A stretch of 64,000 bases of DNA, taken from Riemerella anatipestifer_F. Its GTDB lineage: Bacteria; Bacteroidota; Bacteroidia; Flavobacteriales; Weeksellaceae. The stretch is taken from the NCBI RefSeq assembly GCF_037861325.1, contig NZ_JAFELW010000008.1; one strand, written 5' to 3'. The stretch's first letter is position 1. Every line of letters begins with the position of its first letter. Positions 56,001 to 62,180 of this stretch are shown in pieces. The notes under the pieces were generated by a model. It had not been told where the DNA came from. It searched no databases and was given only the letters and a program-made list of their open reading frames with translations. The translations under genes and the position numbers were made by a program.

Positions 56001-57331
56001 GCTTCCTGTAGGGCTTGATTGGATAGCTCTATGCTATTTCTAAACTTATCTGTATTATCTCCTGCCGCTCCTACTATAGATGTTAAATACTGGTCGTTAA
56101 GTTTTAATTTATCTAATATAGCCGCTACTTGGGTTGGATCTAATCCTCTCATACCCTCGGAAAATTTTAAGAAAAATTCTGTAGGATTAGTATTTATTAG
56201 CTCCTTAACTTTTGCAATAGGTAAATTCATTACTTCAGCAAACCCTTGAGTATCCTGTGCCGCTCTCCTTACAAAGTTAGAGTACGCCGTAGCAGAACGC
56301 TCGGCATCTATACCACTCTCTTCAAAAGCAGCCCCTAAAGCCATTGCCTCTGCCACAGTAGGTTTTAGTTTACCTGGTAATGCTCCTACTCTAGTAGTAA
56401 ACTCTGCTATATTAGCTTCTGATGCCGCCCCACTTGCACCTAATTCATTAAGAGAAGAACCTATCTGATTGATAGCAGTTGCCATATCAAGGTCTTTGGT
56501 TTCTTTAAATAGTCCCTTTATCTTACCTATCTTATTAGCTACCTGCTCTACTCCACCAGAAAATGAATCGCCCAGTGCTACATAGGCTTTATCTACCTCT
56601 CTAGTAAAATCTTTTATCTGCTCTTTAGGAACACCCAAACGCCCTCCCACTTCTGCTATCTTTAATAAATCTAGCTTAGAGGTCCTAGTATCAAATTCAT
56701 TAAATGATTTGGTGAGTTCTTTTACAGCTTCATCTGTCATACCCGTTGTTTTAGCTACTGCCGTTTGGGCATCAGACAGTTTATTATTAAGGTCTATTGT
56801 AGATTGTATGGATATGGCTATACCTGCAAAAGTGGCTAATACCGCTGTTGCCATACCAGAATATCGGTTAAACTTATCTGCCAAATTATTTATAGAAACT
56901 CCTGCCGATTGTGCTCCTTGCTTAAGCTCTCCCATCCTAGAGTTAATCTTTTCTAGCTCTAGCTGAGTAGATTTATAACCACTATGATTAGGGTTCATTT
57001 GGCTAAGAGTATGTTGTAAGTCTCTCGCCCTACCACGCAACTGCTGCATAGTAAGACTCATAATATCCATTGCCTTTACTTCTGCCTCTATTGCTTTTAA
57101 ATTTTCCCCATATTTTTTTGTTAGGTTTTCTAGTTCTTTTTCGGCTTTGCTGTACTCTTCAGAGTTTTTCTTTTTACTTGCCCTAAGCTCTTTCATTATC
57201 TTCTTCTGCTCTTCCATACTTTCACTCAGCTTGTTGTTAGCTCTCTCTAAAGCTAATATTCTACTTTGAGCTTCATCTCCGTTTACCACTACTTTTAGTG
57301 AAAGAATTTCGTCTGATATTTTTTTAGCCAT
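53009..57331 (-). CDS. Phage tail tape measure protein (TP901 type)
   Basis: This 1440-residue protein sets tail length. The N-terminal 130 residues form a coiled coil (ERANNKLSESMEEQKKI). The TP901-like core lies at about 170-510 (DLNNKLSDAQTAVAKTTG, EVGGRLGVPKEQI, ALPGKLKPTVAEAMALG). Several hydrophobic stretches (about 510-570 and near 600-650) fit membrane insertion. A long Lys/Glu-rich coiled coil covers about 850-1130. By the usual 1.5 angstrom per residue relation it predicts a tail roughly 200 nm long. No tail-assembly chaperone genes are visible upstream. An unusual structured element lies just before its start. Confidence 0.9.
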   Translation of the reverse strand: MAKKISDEILSLKVVVNGDEAQSRILALERANNKLSESMEEQKKIMKELRASKKKNSEEYSKAEKELENLTKKYGENLKAIEAEVKAMDIMSLTMQQLRGRARDLQHTLSQMNPNHSGYKSTQLELEKINSRMGELKQGAQSAGVSINNLADKFNRYSGMATAVLATFAGIAISIQSTIDLNNKLSDAQTAVAKTTGMTDEAVKELTKSFNEFDTRTSKLDLLKIAEVGGRLGVPKEQIKDFTREVDKAYVALGDSFSGGVEQVANKIGKIKGLFKETKDLDMATAINQIGSSLNELGASGAASEANIAEFTTRVGALPGKLKPTVAEAMALGAAFEESGIDAERSATAYSNFVRRAAQDTQGFAEVMNLPIAKVKELINTNPTEFFLKFSEGMRGLDPTQVAAILDKLKLNDQYLTSIVGAAGDNTDKFRNSIELSNQALQEATSLQEEFNKVNNNAAAIYEKVRKKFISMFTSEAVVNTLTWLIATFGKLIGAVEDTEGKITAFRNVLVFLIKMIVIGTVATLSYNTAIYLSSKVFTEARAKLIGYSLAQNAHNIYTKVATFLMDLWNLAVGKSLLYLGKLTNSTNMQTMAQQRLNLVTKLNPFGILITVVMAAITAYTLFADKVDETTEKQKLLNEVKTNAANKVADEKAKIESLLRIIKDENQARDVQQRALNKLNAILPERLRGLTLEKIKTQEATAAIKDYINQLDKKAMAEALHEKSVELKKQRNELNSKGTDEYMDWANLGGLGVKVENLLNAGNLKTSMTASEANKLDVLVDKRKIDKALQNYVPLVREAYWKRRKEMTKNFNDQKSLKNQRIAFEKSNASSVIGDEPTSNYNIPNGEGGTSTKGKGTPNKTEAEIKAEEEARKFEEEKRKLLESAEKFADERLKLEELEQTAKIELMKEGYEKELAIIEESERKKLAELEKQKYSQEDFKKLDEIISKSTKEEKQKFEAIKEEWESQNNRLTELKLQEIKITELKKQKLEEEYKEKNLKKQEENFQREIFLLRTQENEKIAELETLEQQRAFLKDKISTQELSKIRNWEDGKVAIQRYYQEKSLDLQANYLKRLIKELDSLPPANLTEAQTKALEAMKARLAEIGVELNGIKNGKEDAKFSSLSNFGGQADIFGLTPEQWEAMFENTDKLEVKIQKIGAALEVAKNIMATYHAYTKANQEAELRRYEVASERKKKKLQAELDAGIISQQEYKHKTIAIENELAIKKWQLEVDEAKREKDMKKAEIVTKTAMGIMSIWEKHSANPILAGILTAAVTALGGVQYATVAKQPLPAPPSIVGAESGYYPVKRVQDGKLFRAKKTESKSGIYDEPTMLVGEQGKNFPELVVSGRAMKRIDPKLKNDFMREVYRVEGFENGKYPQLPNNTPDYTAEILSLLQRNTQILEKIEREGVRGVFEKSARMGKELEDMQKDYRRIVEKNKH

Positions 57332-57360
57332 TGCCTTTATTTTCTGCGAAATTCTGTAAT

Positions 57361-57495
57361 ACTCCGACTCCGCTGTGCCAAACTAATAAGGTAGCCTATG
57401 GAATAGGCAGTTGCTTACTGGTGGGAAATCCTGCCATATTTCCACAAATGCCTATGTAAGGCAATCGCATTTAAGTATCTCGGCGGCGTCGGAGT
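57361..57495 (-). ncRNA. Multi-branched structured element upstream of the tape measure gene
   Basis: The outer ends ACTCCGAC-T-CCGCTG (57361-57375) and CGGCG-C-GTCGGAGT-type (57481-57495) pair over 8 plus 6 bases with one mismatch. Inside are three hairpins: GCCTAT/ATAGGC (57394-57408), GTGGGAAAT/ATTTCCAC with one bulge (57421-57445), and TGCCT/AGGCA (57449-57463). It is GC-richer than its surroundings. On the minus strand it would form the 5' leader of the tape measure mRNA; the transcribed strand is not proven. Confidence 0.5.
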
Positions 57496-57496
57496 C

Positions 57497-57540
57497 CAAA
57501 AAACACAAACCTCATTCATAAATTTATGAATGAGGTTTGT
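57497..57540 (-). terminator. Perfect 36-base palindrome with T-run on the minus strand
   Basis: ACAAACCTCATTCATAAA (57505-57522) is exactly complementary to the following 18 bases (57523-57540). The minus strand continues GTGTTTTTTGG, a terminator layout. What it would terminate is unclear; an operator is an alternative. Confidence 0.6.
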
Positions 57541-57558
57541 TGTCTAATTTTCAATAAC

Positions 57559-57583
57559 TTATAAATTTACATTAAATTTATAA
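57559..57583. promoter_or_regulatory. AT-rich inverted repeat, operator candidate 1
   Basis: TTATAAATTT and AAATTTATAA around ACATT; an operator-like half-site pair between divergent phage genes. Confidence 0.45.
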
Positions 57584-57627
57584 AGTGCTATAAGTGATGT
57601 TTTTTTATTCTGAAAAAACTATTTTTA

Positions 57628-57648
57628 ATCAATATAAATAATTGATTT
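57628..57648. promoter_or_regulatory. AT-rich inverted repeat, operator candidate 2
   Basis: AATCAAT and ATTGATT around ATAAATA. Confidence 0.4.
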
Positions 57649-57723
57649 TCAACAAAAAAAGCGTTTAAAACAGTTGCTTAAATCACATTTTTTTTGTATT
57701 TTTACATAAGTAAAACAAACATT

Positions 57724-58143
57724 ATGAACAAGTTACAAGAAAACGGCAAGGTTGTGAACAAAGTAGCAACTGCCACAGAAGAAAAGCAAAAAGTTAAAGT
57801 TTCTGAAGCAAATAATCTAACAAAACGGGAGCTTAACTCAAAAAAAGAAGAATTATCTAAAATTCTATCTGTACAATCTGCTGAGCAGAGAATTAAAAAC
57901 TTGGATATTATCCAAAAAATGGCAGAAAAACACAAGTTCTTAAAACTTAAACGAGATTCTTTAAATGCGTTTATGGTGTCCCGTGATGGACTTAAGGAAA
58001 AACTTTTTATTATGAACGATAACGAGGAAAGTTTTGAGATAAGCAACGGCACTATAATATCCGAGCTTTTAGATGTCTGTTCTAAAAAATTGGACGATAT
58101 GCTCCAAGAAAGCGAAATACAAATACTAAATTTTCAAATATAA
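57724..58143 (+). CDS. Hypothetical phage protein, helical
   Basis: This 139-residue protein was not matched to a family. It is Lys/Glu-rich and predicted helical, with a coiled coil near residues 30-80. I chose ATG 57724 rather than the in-frame 57694. The 57724 ATG is preceded by the leader AGTAAAACAAACATTATGAA, which recurs before the 58220 gene and marks real starts. A terminator follows. Being divergent from the tape measure gene and near operator-like repeats, it may be an early or lysogenic gene. Confidence 0.6.
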   Translation: MNKLQENGKVVNKVATATEEKQKVKVSEANNLTKRELNSKKEELSKILSVQSAEQRIKNLDIIQKMAEKHKFLKLKRDSLNAFMVSRDGLKEKLFIMNDNEESFEISNGTIISELLDVCSKKLDDMLQESEIQILNFQI

Positions 58144-58153
58144 CTAAAAAAAT

Positions 58154-58186
58154 ACCCTCTCACTGTGACGAGTGGGAGGGTTTATT
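58154..58186 (+). terminator. Terminator after the 57724 gene
   Basis: ACCCTCTCACT pairs with AGTGGGAGGGT (one G-U), then TTTATTT. Confidence 0.8.
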
Positions 58187-58219
58187 TAAACTCACAGCAT
58201 AGATAGTAAAACAAACACT

Positions 58220-58441
58220 ATGAATTCAACAGCGACAAAAGTACAAAAAATTTCTGATATTGTTTTTAAAAAACTAAAACAACAAGGATTTTCTAAATAT
58301 TTTAATTGGATTGATTACCAATATTTCAAGAATATAGCAAGGAAAGAATATCACACCACACAAGAAATAGCGGATAAGATAGTAGAATTATTTATTAACT
58401 ATCATAATGAATTTTCTGATTTTGCTGATTATGAATTTTAG
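58220..58441 (+). CDS. Small hypothetical phage protein
   Basis: This 73-residue protein has no family known to me. Phrases such as KLKQQGFSKYFNWIDYQYFKNIAR suggest a helical protein with many aromatic residues. The start is preceded by the same 20-base leader as the 57724 gene. Its last codons overlap the SymE-like gene by 11 bases, so translation is probably coupled. In toxin loci such a partner could be an antitoxin, but this is only a guess. Confidence 0.55.
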   Translation: MNSTATKVQKISDIVFKKLKQQGFSKYFNWIDYQYFKNIARKEYHTTQEIADKIVELFINYHNEFSDFADYEF

Positions 58442-58595
58442 AAAATTAAAAATATCCTATCTTTTTCAAAACAATAAAAAACGCCCTAAAATTTTACTTT
58501 CTGGAAAGTGGCTTAATACCGCAGGTTTTGAAATTGGGGAAAGCATAAAGGTAAAATTTTTTAAAAACAAAATTATTATCAGAAATGAAAATTAA
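58431..58595 (+). CDS. SymE-like toxin domain protein
   Basis: The protein has 54 residues from the ATG at 58431 (RKLKISYLFQNNKKRPKILL, then SGKWLNTAGFEIGESIKVKF and a C-terminal IIIRNEN). This is the SymE pattern: basic RxLKIS start, IxLSGKWLxxAGFxIG core, and beta-rich ending. In E. coli SymE is the toxin of the SOS-induced symE/symR type I system. The frame is open to 58407, but that start lies inside the preceding gene and lacks the pattern. It overlaps genes on both sides (58431-58441 and 58585-58595). Confidence 0.75.
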   Translation: MNFRKLKISYLFQNNKKRPKILLSGKWLNTAGFEIGESIKVKFFKNKIIIRNEN

Positions 58596-59010
58596 AACAT
58601 ACACGGGAACTACTAGCAAAACGAAACACAAAAAAGTTTTTTACATTCAATCTCACGGATTACACGCAGGAAGACCACTAAAACAACCCATTTCAAACTG
58701 TTGGGAAGTTAGCACAGATTTACATTTTTGTTTTGAAATATTAACTATAATTTTTGAAAGTAGAATTTTGGAGACTTTTCTCATCGGCTCTGTTATACCT
58801 TTTTTAAGACTAGAGGATTACAAGAATATTATCACTCCCATTGTAAAAAACGCCCTACAAAATGAAAAAATTAACCATAAATACCTACAACTTGAAAAGA
58901 TAGAAAAACAATTAAAAATAAGCGAAGAAAGCCATCGTATTCTGAAAGAATTAAAACGAAGCCTATGTTTACAAGCAATAAAGGAAATAAAAGAAAAAAC
59001 GCCAATATAA
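58585..59010 (+). CDS. DUF6943-like phage protein
   Basis: This 141-residue protein of unknown function resembles the DUF6943 group found in Bacteroidota mobile elements: KHKKVFYIQSHGLHAGRPLK, then SNCWEVSTD and LIGSVIPFLRLEDY. It begins inside the SymE gene and ends before a terminator. The C-terminal third is helical and Lys/Glu-rich. The assignment to DUF6943 is from memory and moderately secure. Confidence 0.6.
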   Translation: MKIKTYTGTTSKTKHKKVFYIQSHGLHAGRPLKQPISNCWEVSTDLHFCFEILTIIFESRILETFLIGSVIPFLRLEDYKNIITPIVKNALQNEKINHKYLQLEKIEKQLKISEESHRILKELKRSLCLQAIKEIKEKTPI

Positions 59011-59021
59011 GGCGTTTTTTT
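58997..59021 (+). terminator. Terminator after the DUF6943-like gene
   Basis: AAAACGCC pairs with GGCGTTTT around AATATAA, then T residues. Confidence 0.75.
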
Positions 59022-59037
59022 AGTTCAAAAAATTTCG

Positions 59038-59076
59038 CCGCTCCGCTAGGGTTAATTGAAAACCCTAGCGGAGCGG
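59038..59076 (-). terminator. GC-rich hairpin after the early operon
   Basis: CCGCTCCGCTAGGGTT (59038-59053) pairs with AACCCTAGCGGAGCGG (59061-59076). The minus-strand continuation AATTTTTTG fits a terminator for the XRE gene. It is much richer in GC than its neighbours. Confidence 0.8.
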
Positions 59077-59092
59077 TTTACAGCGGATTTTT

Positions 59093-59314
59093 TTATATTA
59101 ATTCATTGTTTATTTTCAGCTCTACGCCTAGTGTATCTAAAATTTCGTAGAGTTGGTCAGCATTCGGCGAAAACTTTCCAGCCTCTATTCTTTGGATAGT
59201 GCTTCTAGCACATCCTACCCTATTAGCAAGTTCTTCTTGTGTCCAATCTTTCTGTATTCTTGCGGTTTGGATTATTTCTGCTACTTTTAGGCGTTTATTT
59301 TTATCTTTTCCCAT
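59093..59314 (-). CDS. XRE-family transcriptional regulator
   Basis: This 73-residue protein has a single helix-turn-helix of the lambda Cro/CI type (DWTQEELANRVGCARSTIQRI, residues about 24-45) and little else. It is the last gene of the leftward early operon and starts eight bases after the Cys-cluster gene. It probably represses a promoter in the element, maybe the operator-like repeats near 57560-57650; this is inference. Confidence 0.85.
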   Translation of the reverse strand: MGKDKNKRLKVAEIIQTARIQKDWTQEELANRVGCARSTIQRIEAGKFSPNADQLYEILDTLGVELKINNELI

Positions 59315-59322
59315 AATTACAT

Positions 59323-59757
59323 CTAAAATTTTAGAAGAAGTTCATAAGCTTCTTGTACTTTACTTATCCACTCTCTATCATTCTTTTTATTTTCTATCAT
59401 TTTCTGAAGGGCTATTTCCTCCATTACATCTTCAGAAACTTCTCCTATCTCATCACAACCAGAACCCGCTCCTACTAGAGTAGCCACTGTTCTGCTAATG
59501 ACATTAGAGTTGTATTTTGAACGAATAAATAATTTAGGTTTCTTTATTAGTCCACAGCTAAAAGTGCCGTCTTCCTCTGATAACAGAGCTGGGCATTTCC
59601 CTTTTACTATCTTGCCTCCAAAAGTTTTGCTTTTCTTTAATAAAAAAGCTCCAGTGTTGCATAATTGTATGTGGCAACAAATTCCGCATCCGTTGCAAGG
59701 TTCGCCAATTTTTGGTTTTGGTAGTGTTATTTCTCTATTCATAATGCTTGTGTCCAT
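59323..59757 (-). CDS. Cysteine-cluster protein, YkgJ-like
   Basis: This 144-residue protein has seven clustered cysteines (Cys21, 24, 27, 28, 33, 55 and 68; CNGCGICCHIQLC at 21-33). The pattern CxxCxxCC is that of YkgJ-type putative zinc or iron-sulfur proteins. Another Met follows at residue 6. Its start overlaps the end of the PP-loop enzyme gene by 19 bases, so the two are translationally coupled. A metal or electron partner for the PP-loop enzyme is plausible but unproven. Confidence 0.75.
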   Translation of the reverse strand: MDTSIMNREITLPKPKIGEPCNGCGICCHIQLCNTGAFLLKKSKTFGGKIVKGKCPALLSEEDGTFSCGLIKKPKLFIRSKYNSNVISRTVATLVGAGSGCDEIGEVSEDVMEEIALQKMIENKKNDREWISKVQEAYELLLKF

Positions 59758-60866
59758 TTTTTTATTATCTCATCTTCTCTTTTGAGTCTATTTTTCTCTA
59801 AAATATGTTCTTTTGTGTAATACCAATAATCATCTTTCATTGTTATATTTCCCTCCCAATCACAAAGCAAAATTCTTTTTACCATATATTTACAAGCTCT
59901 TGGATCATCAGTGTCTCCAAATCTGCTCCATTGGTACTCAAACAATCTTTTTAAATCAGGATGTATTGAATTTAAAAGAAAGTCTTTATACTCTTTCCAT
60001 GTTTTGAATTGACTAGGCAACTTCTTGATTGAATATATAAGATTTTCTTTTCCATACATAGCAGCGGTATGAACCCCTTGTAATCTAGCTTCTAATTTAT
60101 CATAAGTTTCTGGTTCCAACTCTTGTAAGTCAGTAAGGCATCTAAACGCCTGCTCATGAACTAGATTAGAAACTCTAAAACTTCTAAGATTTCCACCAAG
60201 CATATACATCTTATCATAAATTTTATTGTACTTCAAATCATTCTCAATTAAATATTTCCAAACATCTGTGTACAACCAATCAATTAAAGGGTAAGCCTTA
60301 TGTGGTTTATTCTTTCTTCTTAACCAAAAAAGGTCTGAATCTTCCCCAAACATCACAAACCTTCTACCAGGGCTTTCTTCTGCTCTTAATCCAATGATAG
60401 AAACACAAGTCCCTTTTCTTTTTCTTAATTCTTGACCTACCCACAAATTAAATTTATGAAATCTTTTTGGGTATTTCTTAGCAATAGAATGAATGGCTAT
60501 TGGATTCTTTTCTCTAACCCATTTTTCACCATTTCCCCACGCCCACAAAAACAATTGTTGATGACTTGCCGCATTAGTCATAAATATAGGCACTTGATAC
60601 CATAATGGAATTACATTGGGTTGAGACATTGCCCATTCTACCAATTCTATTGTTCCTTGGTATTCCGCTTCTTGGTCTTGAAAATATAAGATAAATTTTC
60701 TATTTCTTTTCTTTGCCTCTTCATTTACCAAGTGAAAAAGAGCAGTGCTGTCTTTTCCACCAGAAAAAGACAAAGAAATATTATCATAGTTATCAAATAA
60801 ATAACTGATTCTTTTTTTAGTAGCAGATAAAACATCTTCTATTCCTCGTATAGCTGTTTTCCCCAT
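59739..60866 (-). CDS. PAPS-reductase-like PP-loop enzyme, IbrA type (DUF3440)
   Basis: This 375-residue member of the adenine-nucleotide alpha-hydrolase family has the PP-loop SGGKDS at 35-40 and GLRAEES at 159-165. No classical PAPS reductase C-terminal Cys is obvious. It belongs with the IbrA/DUF3440 proteins found beside ParB-like IbrB in phages and in E. coli ECOR-9, where the pair regulates eib expression. Here it follows a DNA methyltransferase by a one-base overlap and precedes a Cys-cluster gene. It probably activates a substrate with ATP, possibly for sulfur or adenylyl transfer. Confidence 0.82.
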   Translation of the reverse strand: MGKTAIRGIEDVLSATKKRISYLFDNYDNISLSFSGGKDSTALFHLVNEEAKKRNRKFILYFQDQEAEYQGTIELVEWAMSQPNVIPLWYQVPIFMTNAASHQQLFLWAWGNGEKWVREKNPIAIHSIAKKYPKRFHKFNLWVGQELRKRKGTCVSIIGLRAEESPGRRFVMFGEDSDLFWLRRKNKPHKAYPLIDWLYTDVWKYLIENDLKYNKIYDKMYMLGGNLRSFRVSNLVHEQAFRCLTDLQELEPETYDKLEARLQGVHTAAMYGKENLIYSIKKLPSQFKTWKEYKDFLLNSIHPDLKRLFEYQWSRFGDTDDPRACKYMVKRILLCDWEGNITMKDDYWYYTKEHILEKNRLKREDEIIKKWTQAL

Positions 60867-61507
60867 TATCTAACTATTATTTTCCCTTTATTTATATGCT
60901 CTATTAAGCATGCTAATCTTTTCTTATTTAACTCAGTGCCTACAAATTTCTTATTAAATTTATTTGCATAAAAACCCACCAATCCTTTACCCATGCATAA
61001 ATCACCTATACATTTGAAATCTAAGTTTTCACAAATAAAACTAATTGCTTTTTCCTCATCTAAAAAAGGAATTCGGAAATTAATATTATCTAAAGAAGCA
61101 TAAATAATCCAACATTTATTAGTTTCTTTATTGTAATAGTAACTATCAAAAACAACAACATTATCTCCATATTTATTAGACACAAAATCAAGTATTTTAT
61201 TGTAATTTGACTTAAACACTTCTATAAATAAATGTTTAGGGTTAATATCTTCAATTAATTGAAACAATCTATGATTGAATTGTGTAATTGATTCTCTTTT
61301 TTCAAGATCAGCTTTTGTGTAGAAACTTTTTAAATTACCCTCACTGCATGGGGGATCTATAAACAAGCAATCTGCATCATACATAAATTTTGGGAGTTCA
61401 TCAAAAATATTATGTACTTTTACTATTCCAGAACCAATTTCAATGGTTTTAGACATGTCGTATTTTTTATAGAAAGATCTATATTCAAATGCTCCCATTT
61501 TATTCAT
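60866..61507 (-). CDS. DNA methyltransferase, beta-class order
   Basis: This 213-residue protein has motif IV-like DPPC at 51-54 (FIDPPCSEGN) and motif I-like GDLCMGKGLVGFY at 168-180, followed by GTELNKKR. Motif IV before motif I is the beta-class order of N4-cytosine or N6-adenine amino methyltransferases. The second residue of the pattern is P, as in DPPY, but the usual aromatic residue is Cys here. The short length leaves little target-recognition domain. It overlaps the ParB-like gene and the PP-loop gene. Confidence 0.78.
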   Translation of the reverse strand: MNKMGAFEYRSFYKKYDMSKTIEIGSGIVKVHNIFDELPKFMYDADCLFIDPPCSEGNLKSFYTKADLEKRESITQFNHRLFQLIEDINPKHLFIEVFKSNYNKILDFVSNKYGDNVVVFDSYYYNKETNKCWIIYASLDNINFRIPFLDEEKAISFICENLDFKCIGDLCMGKGLVGFYANKFNKKFVGTELNKKRLACLIEHINKGKIIVR

Positions 61508-62180
61508 CTTCTGGTTTGATATCTTCCCCTGCCTCTATAATTTGTCTTTCTATAGAATAAGGAATTCCTTTAATCTCACTAGCTATTCCTTTAAGCCCTA
61601 TTAATCGCTGCACTTCTTCTAGTGTCATACCTAGTTCTTTCATTATTTTCAATTCATCCCAGCCTTTTTTTAACATTCCTACTAAAGCCGCTTGAAGTTC
61701 TACTTCATGCTTGCCTCTCGCTCTGTTGTGTCTAATGGTTGAAGCCATCCTATCACTTTTATCCTTTGAGATCATTGATATAGGTAACCTTCCATGGTCT
61801 CTTTTAGAAATGTTTTTATACCTTATTGAAGTGGTATATCTGTGAAAACCATCCACAATTTCTTTTGTTTCACTATCTTCTATAGGAAATGTTACAACAG
61901 GCATTGTGAAACCATCGCATTTAATGCTTTGATAAAGCAAATCCATTTCTCTTTTAGCAACATGATTAGGGTTATAATCATTAGCTTGCATGTTATCTAC
62001 TTTTTCCCAATAAATAAAATCAACAGGGTTGTGTTTTAGTGGGCTGACATTGTGTAACACGCCTCTAACACTATTTAATGTGTCTATTTTATCATCAATA
62101 TCTTTTATTTCATCTATTTTAGATGCTAAAAGGTTAATTAACTTCTTTATTTCCGATTGATTTACGCTATCTTTACTCAT
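61500..62180 (-). CDS. ParB-like nuclease/DNA-binding protein, IbrB type
   Basis: This 226-residue protein has a ParB N-terminal domain. The signature DGFHRY lies at 110-115 (family: DGxHR), with the NPNHV region near 70 and HNRARG at 151-156, the form seen in IbrB-like phage proteins. The last third (WDELKIMKELGMTLEEVQRLIG) looks like a helix-turn-helix. ParB-fold proteins can be CTPases or nucleases. It overlaps the helicase by four bases (ATGA) and the methyltransferase by eight. Confidence 0.82.
   Translation of the reverse strand: MSKDSVNQSEIKKLINLLASKIDEIKDIDDKIDTLNSVRGVLHNVSPLKHNPVDFIYWEKVDNMQANDYNPNHVAKREMDLLYQSIKCDGFTMPVVTFPIEDSETKEIVDGFHRYTTSIRYKNISKRDHGRLPISMISKDKSDRMASTIRHNRARGKHEVELQAALVGMLKKGWDELKIMKELGMTLEEVQRLIGLKGIASEIKGIPYSIERQIIEAGEDIKPEDE

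Larger units (their letters stand above)
57332..57723. other. Gene-free regulatory stretch before the tape measure gene
   Basis: There are no genes except a 24-codon minus-strand frame inside the fold. It contains the folded element (57361-57495), a perfect 36-base palindrome (57505-57540) and two AT-rich inverted repeats (57559-57583 and 57628-57648). The divergent promoters for the tape measure gene and the 57724 gene should lie here. Confidence 0.6.

Noticed and set aside
57396..57470. A 24-codon minus-strand frame inside the folded element (starts at 57470).
   Set aside because: It has no recognisable start signal and sits entirely inside strong secondary structure; it reads better as a non-coding element. 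It might still be a leader peptide, so it is only noted.
57361..57495. Retron msr/msd as an explanation of the folded element.
   Set aside because: No reverse transcriptase is encoded in the window near it.
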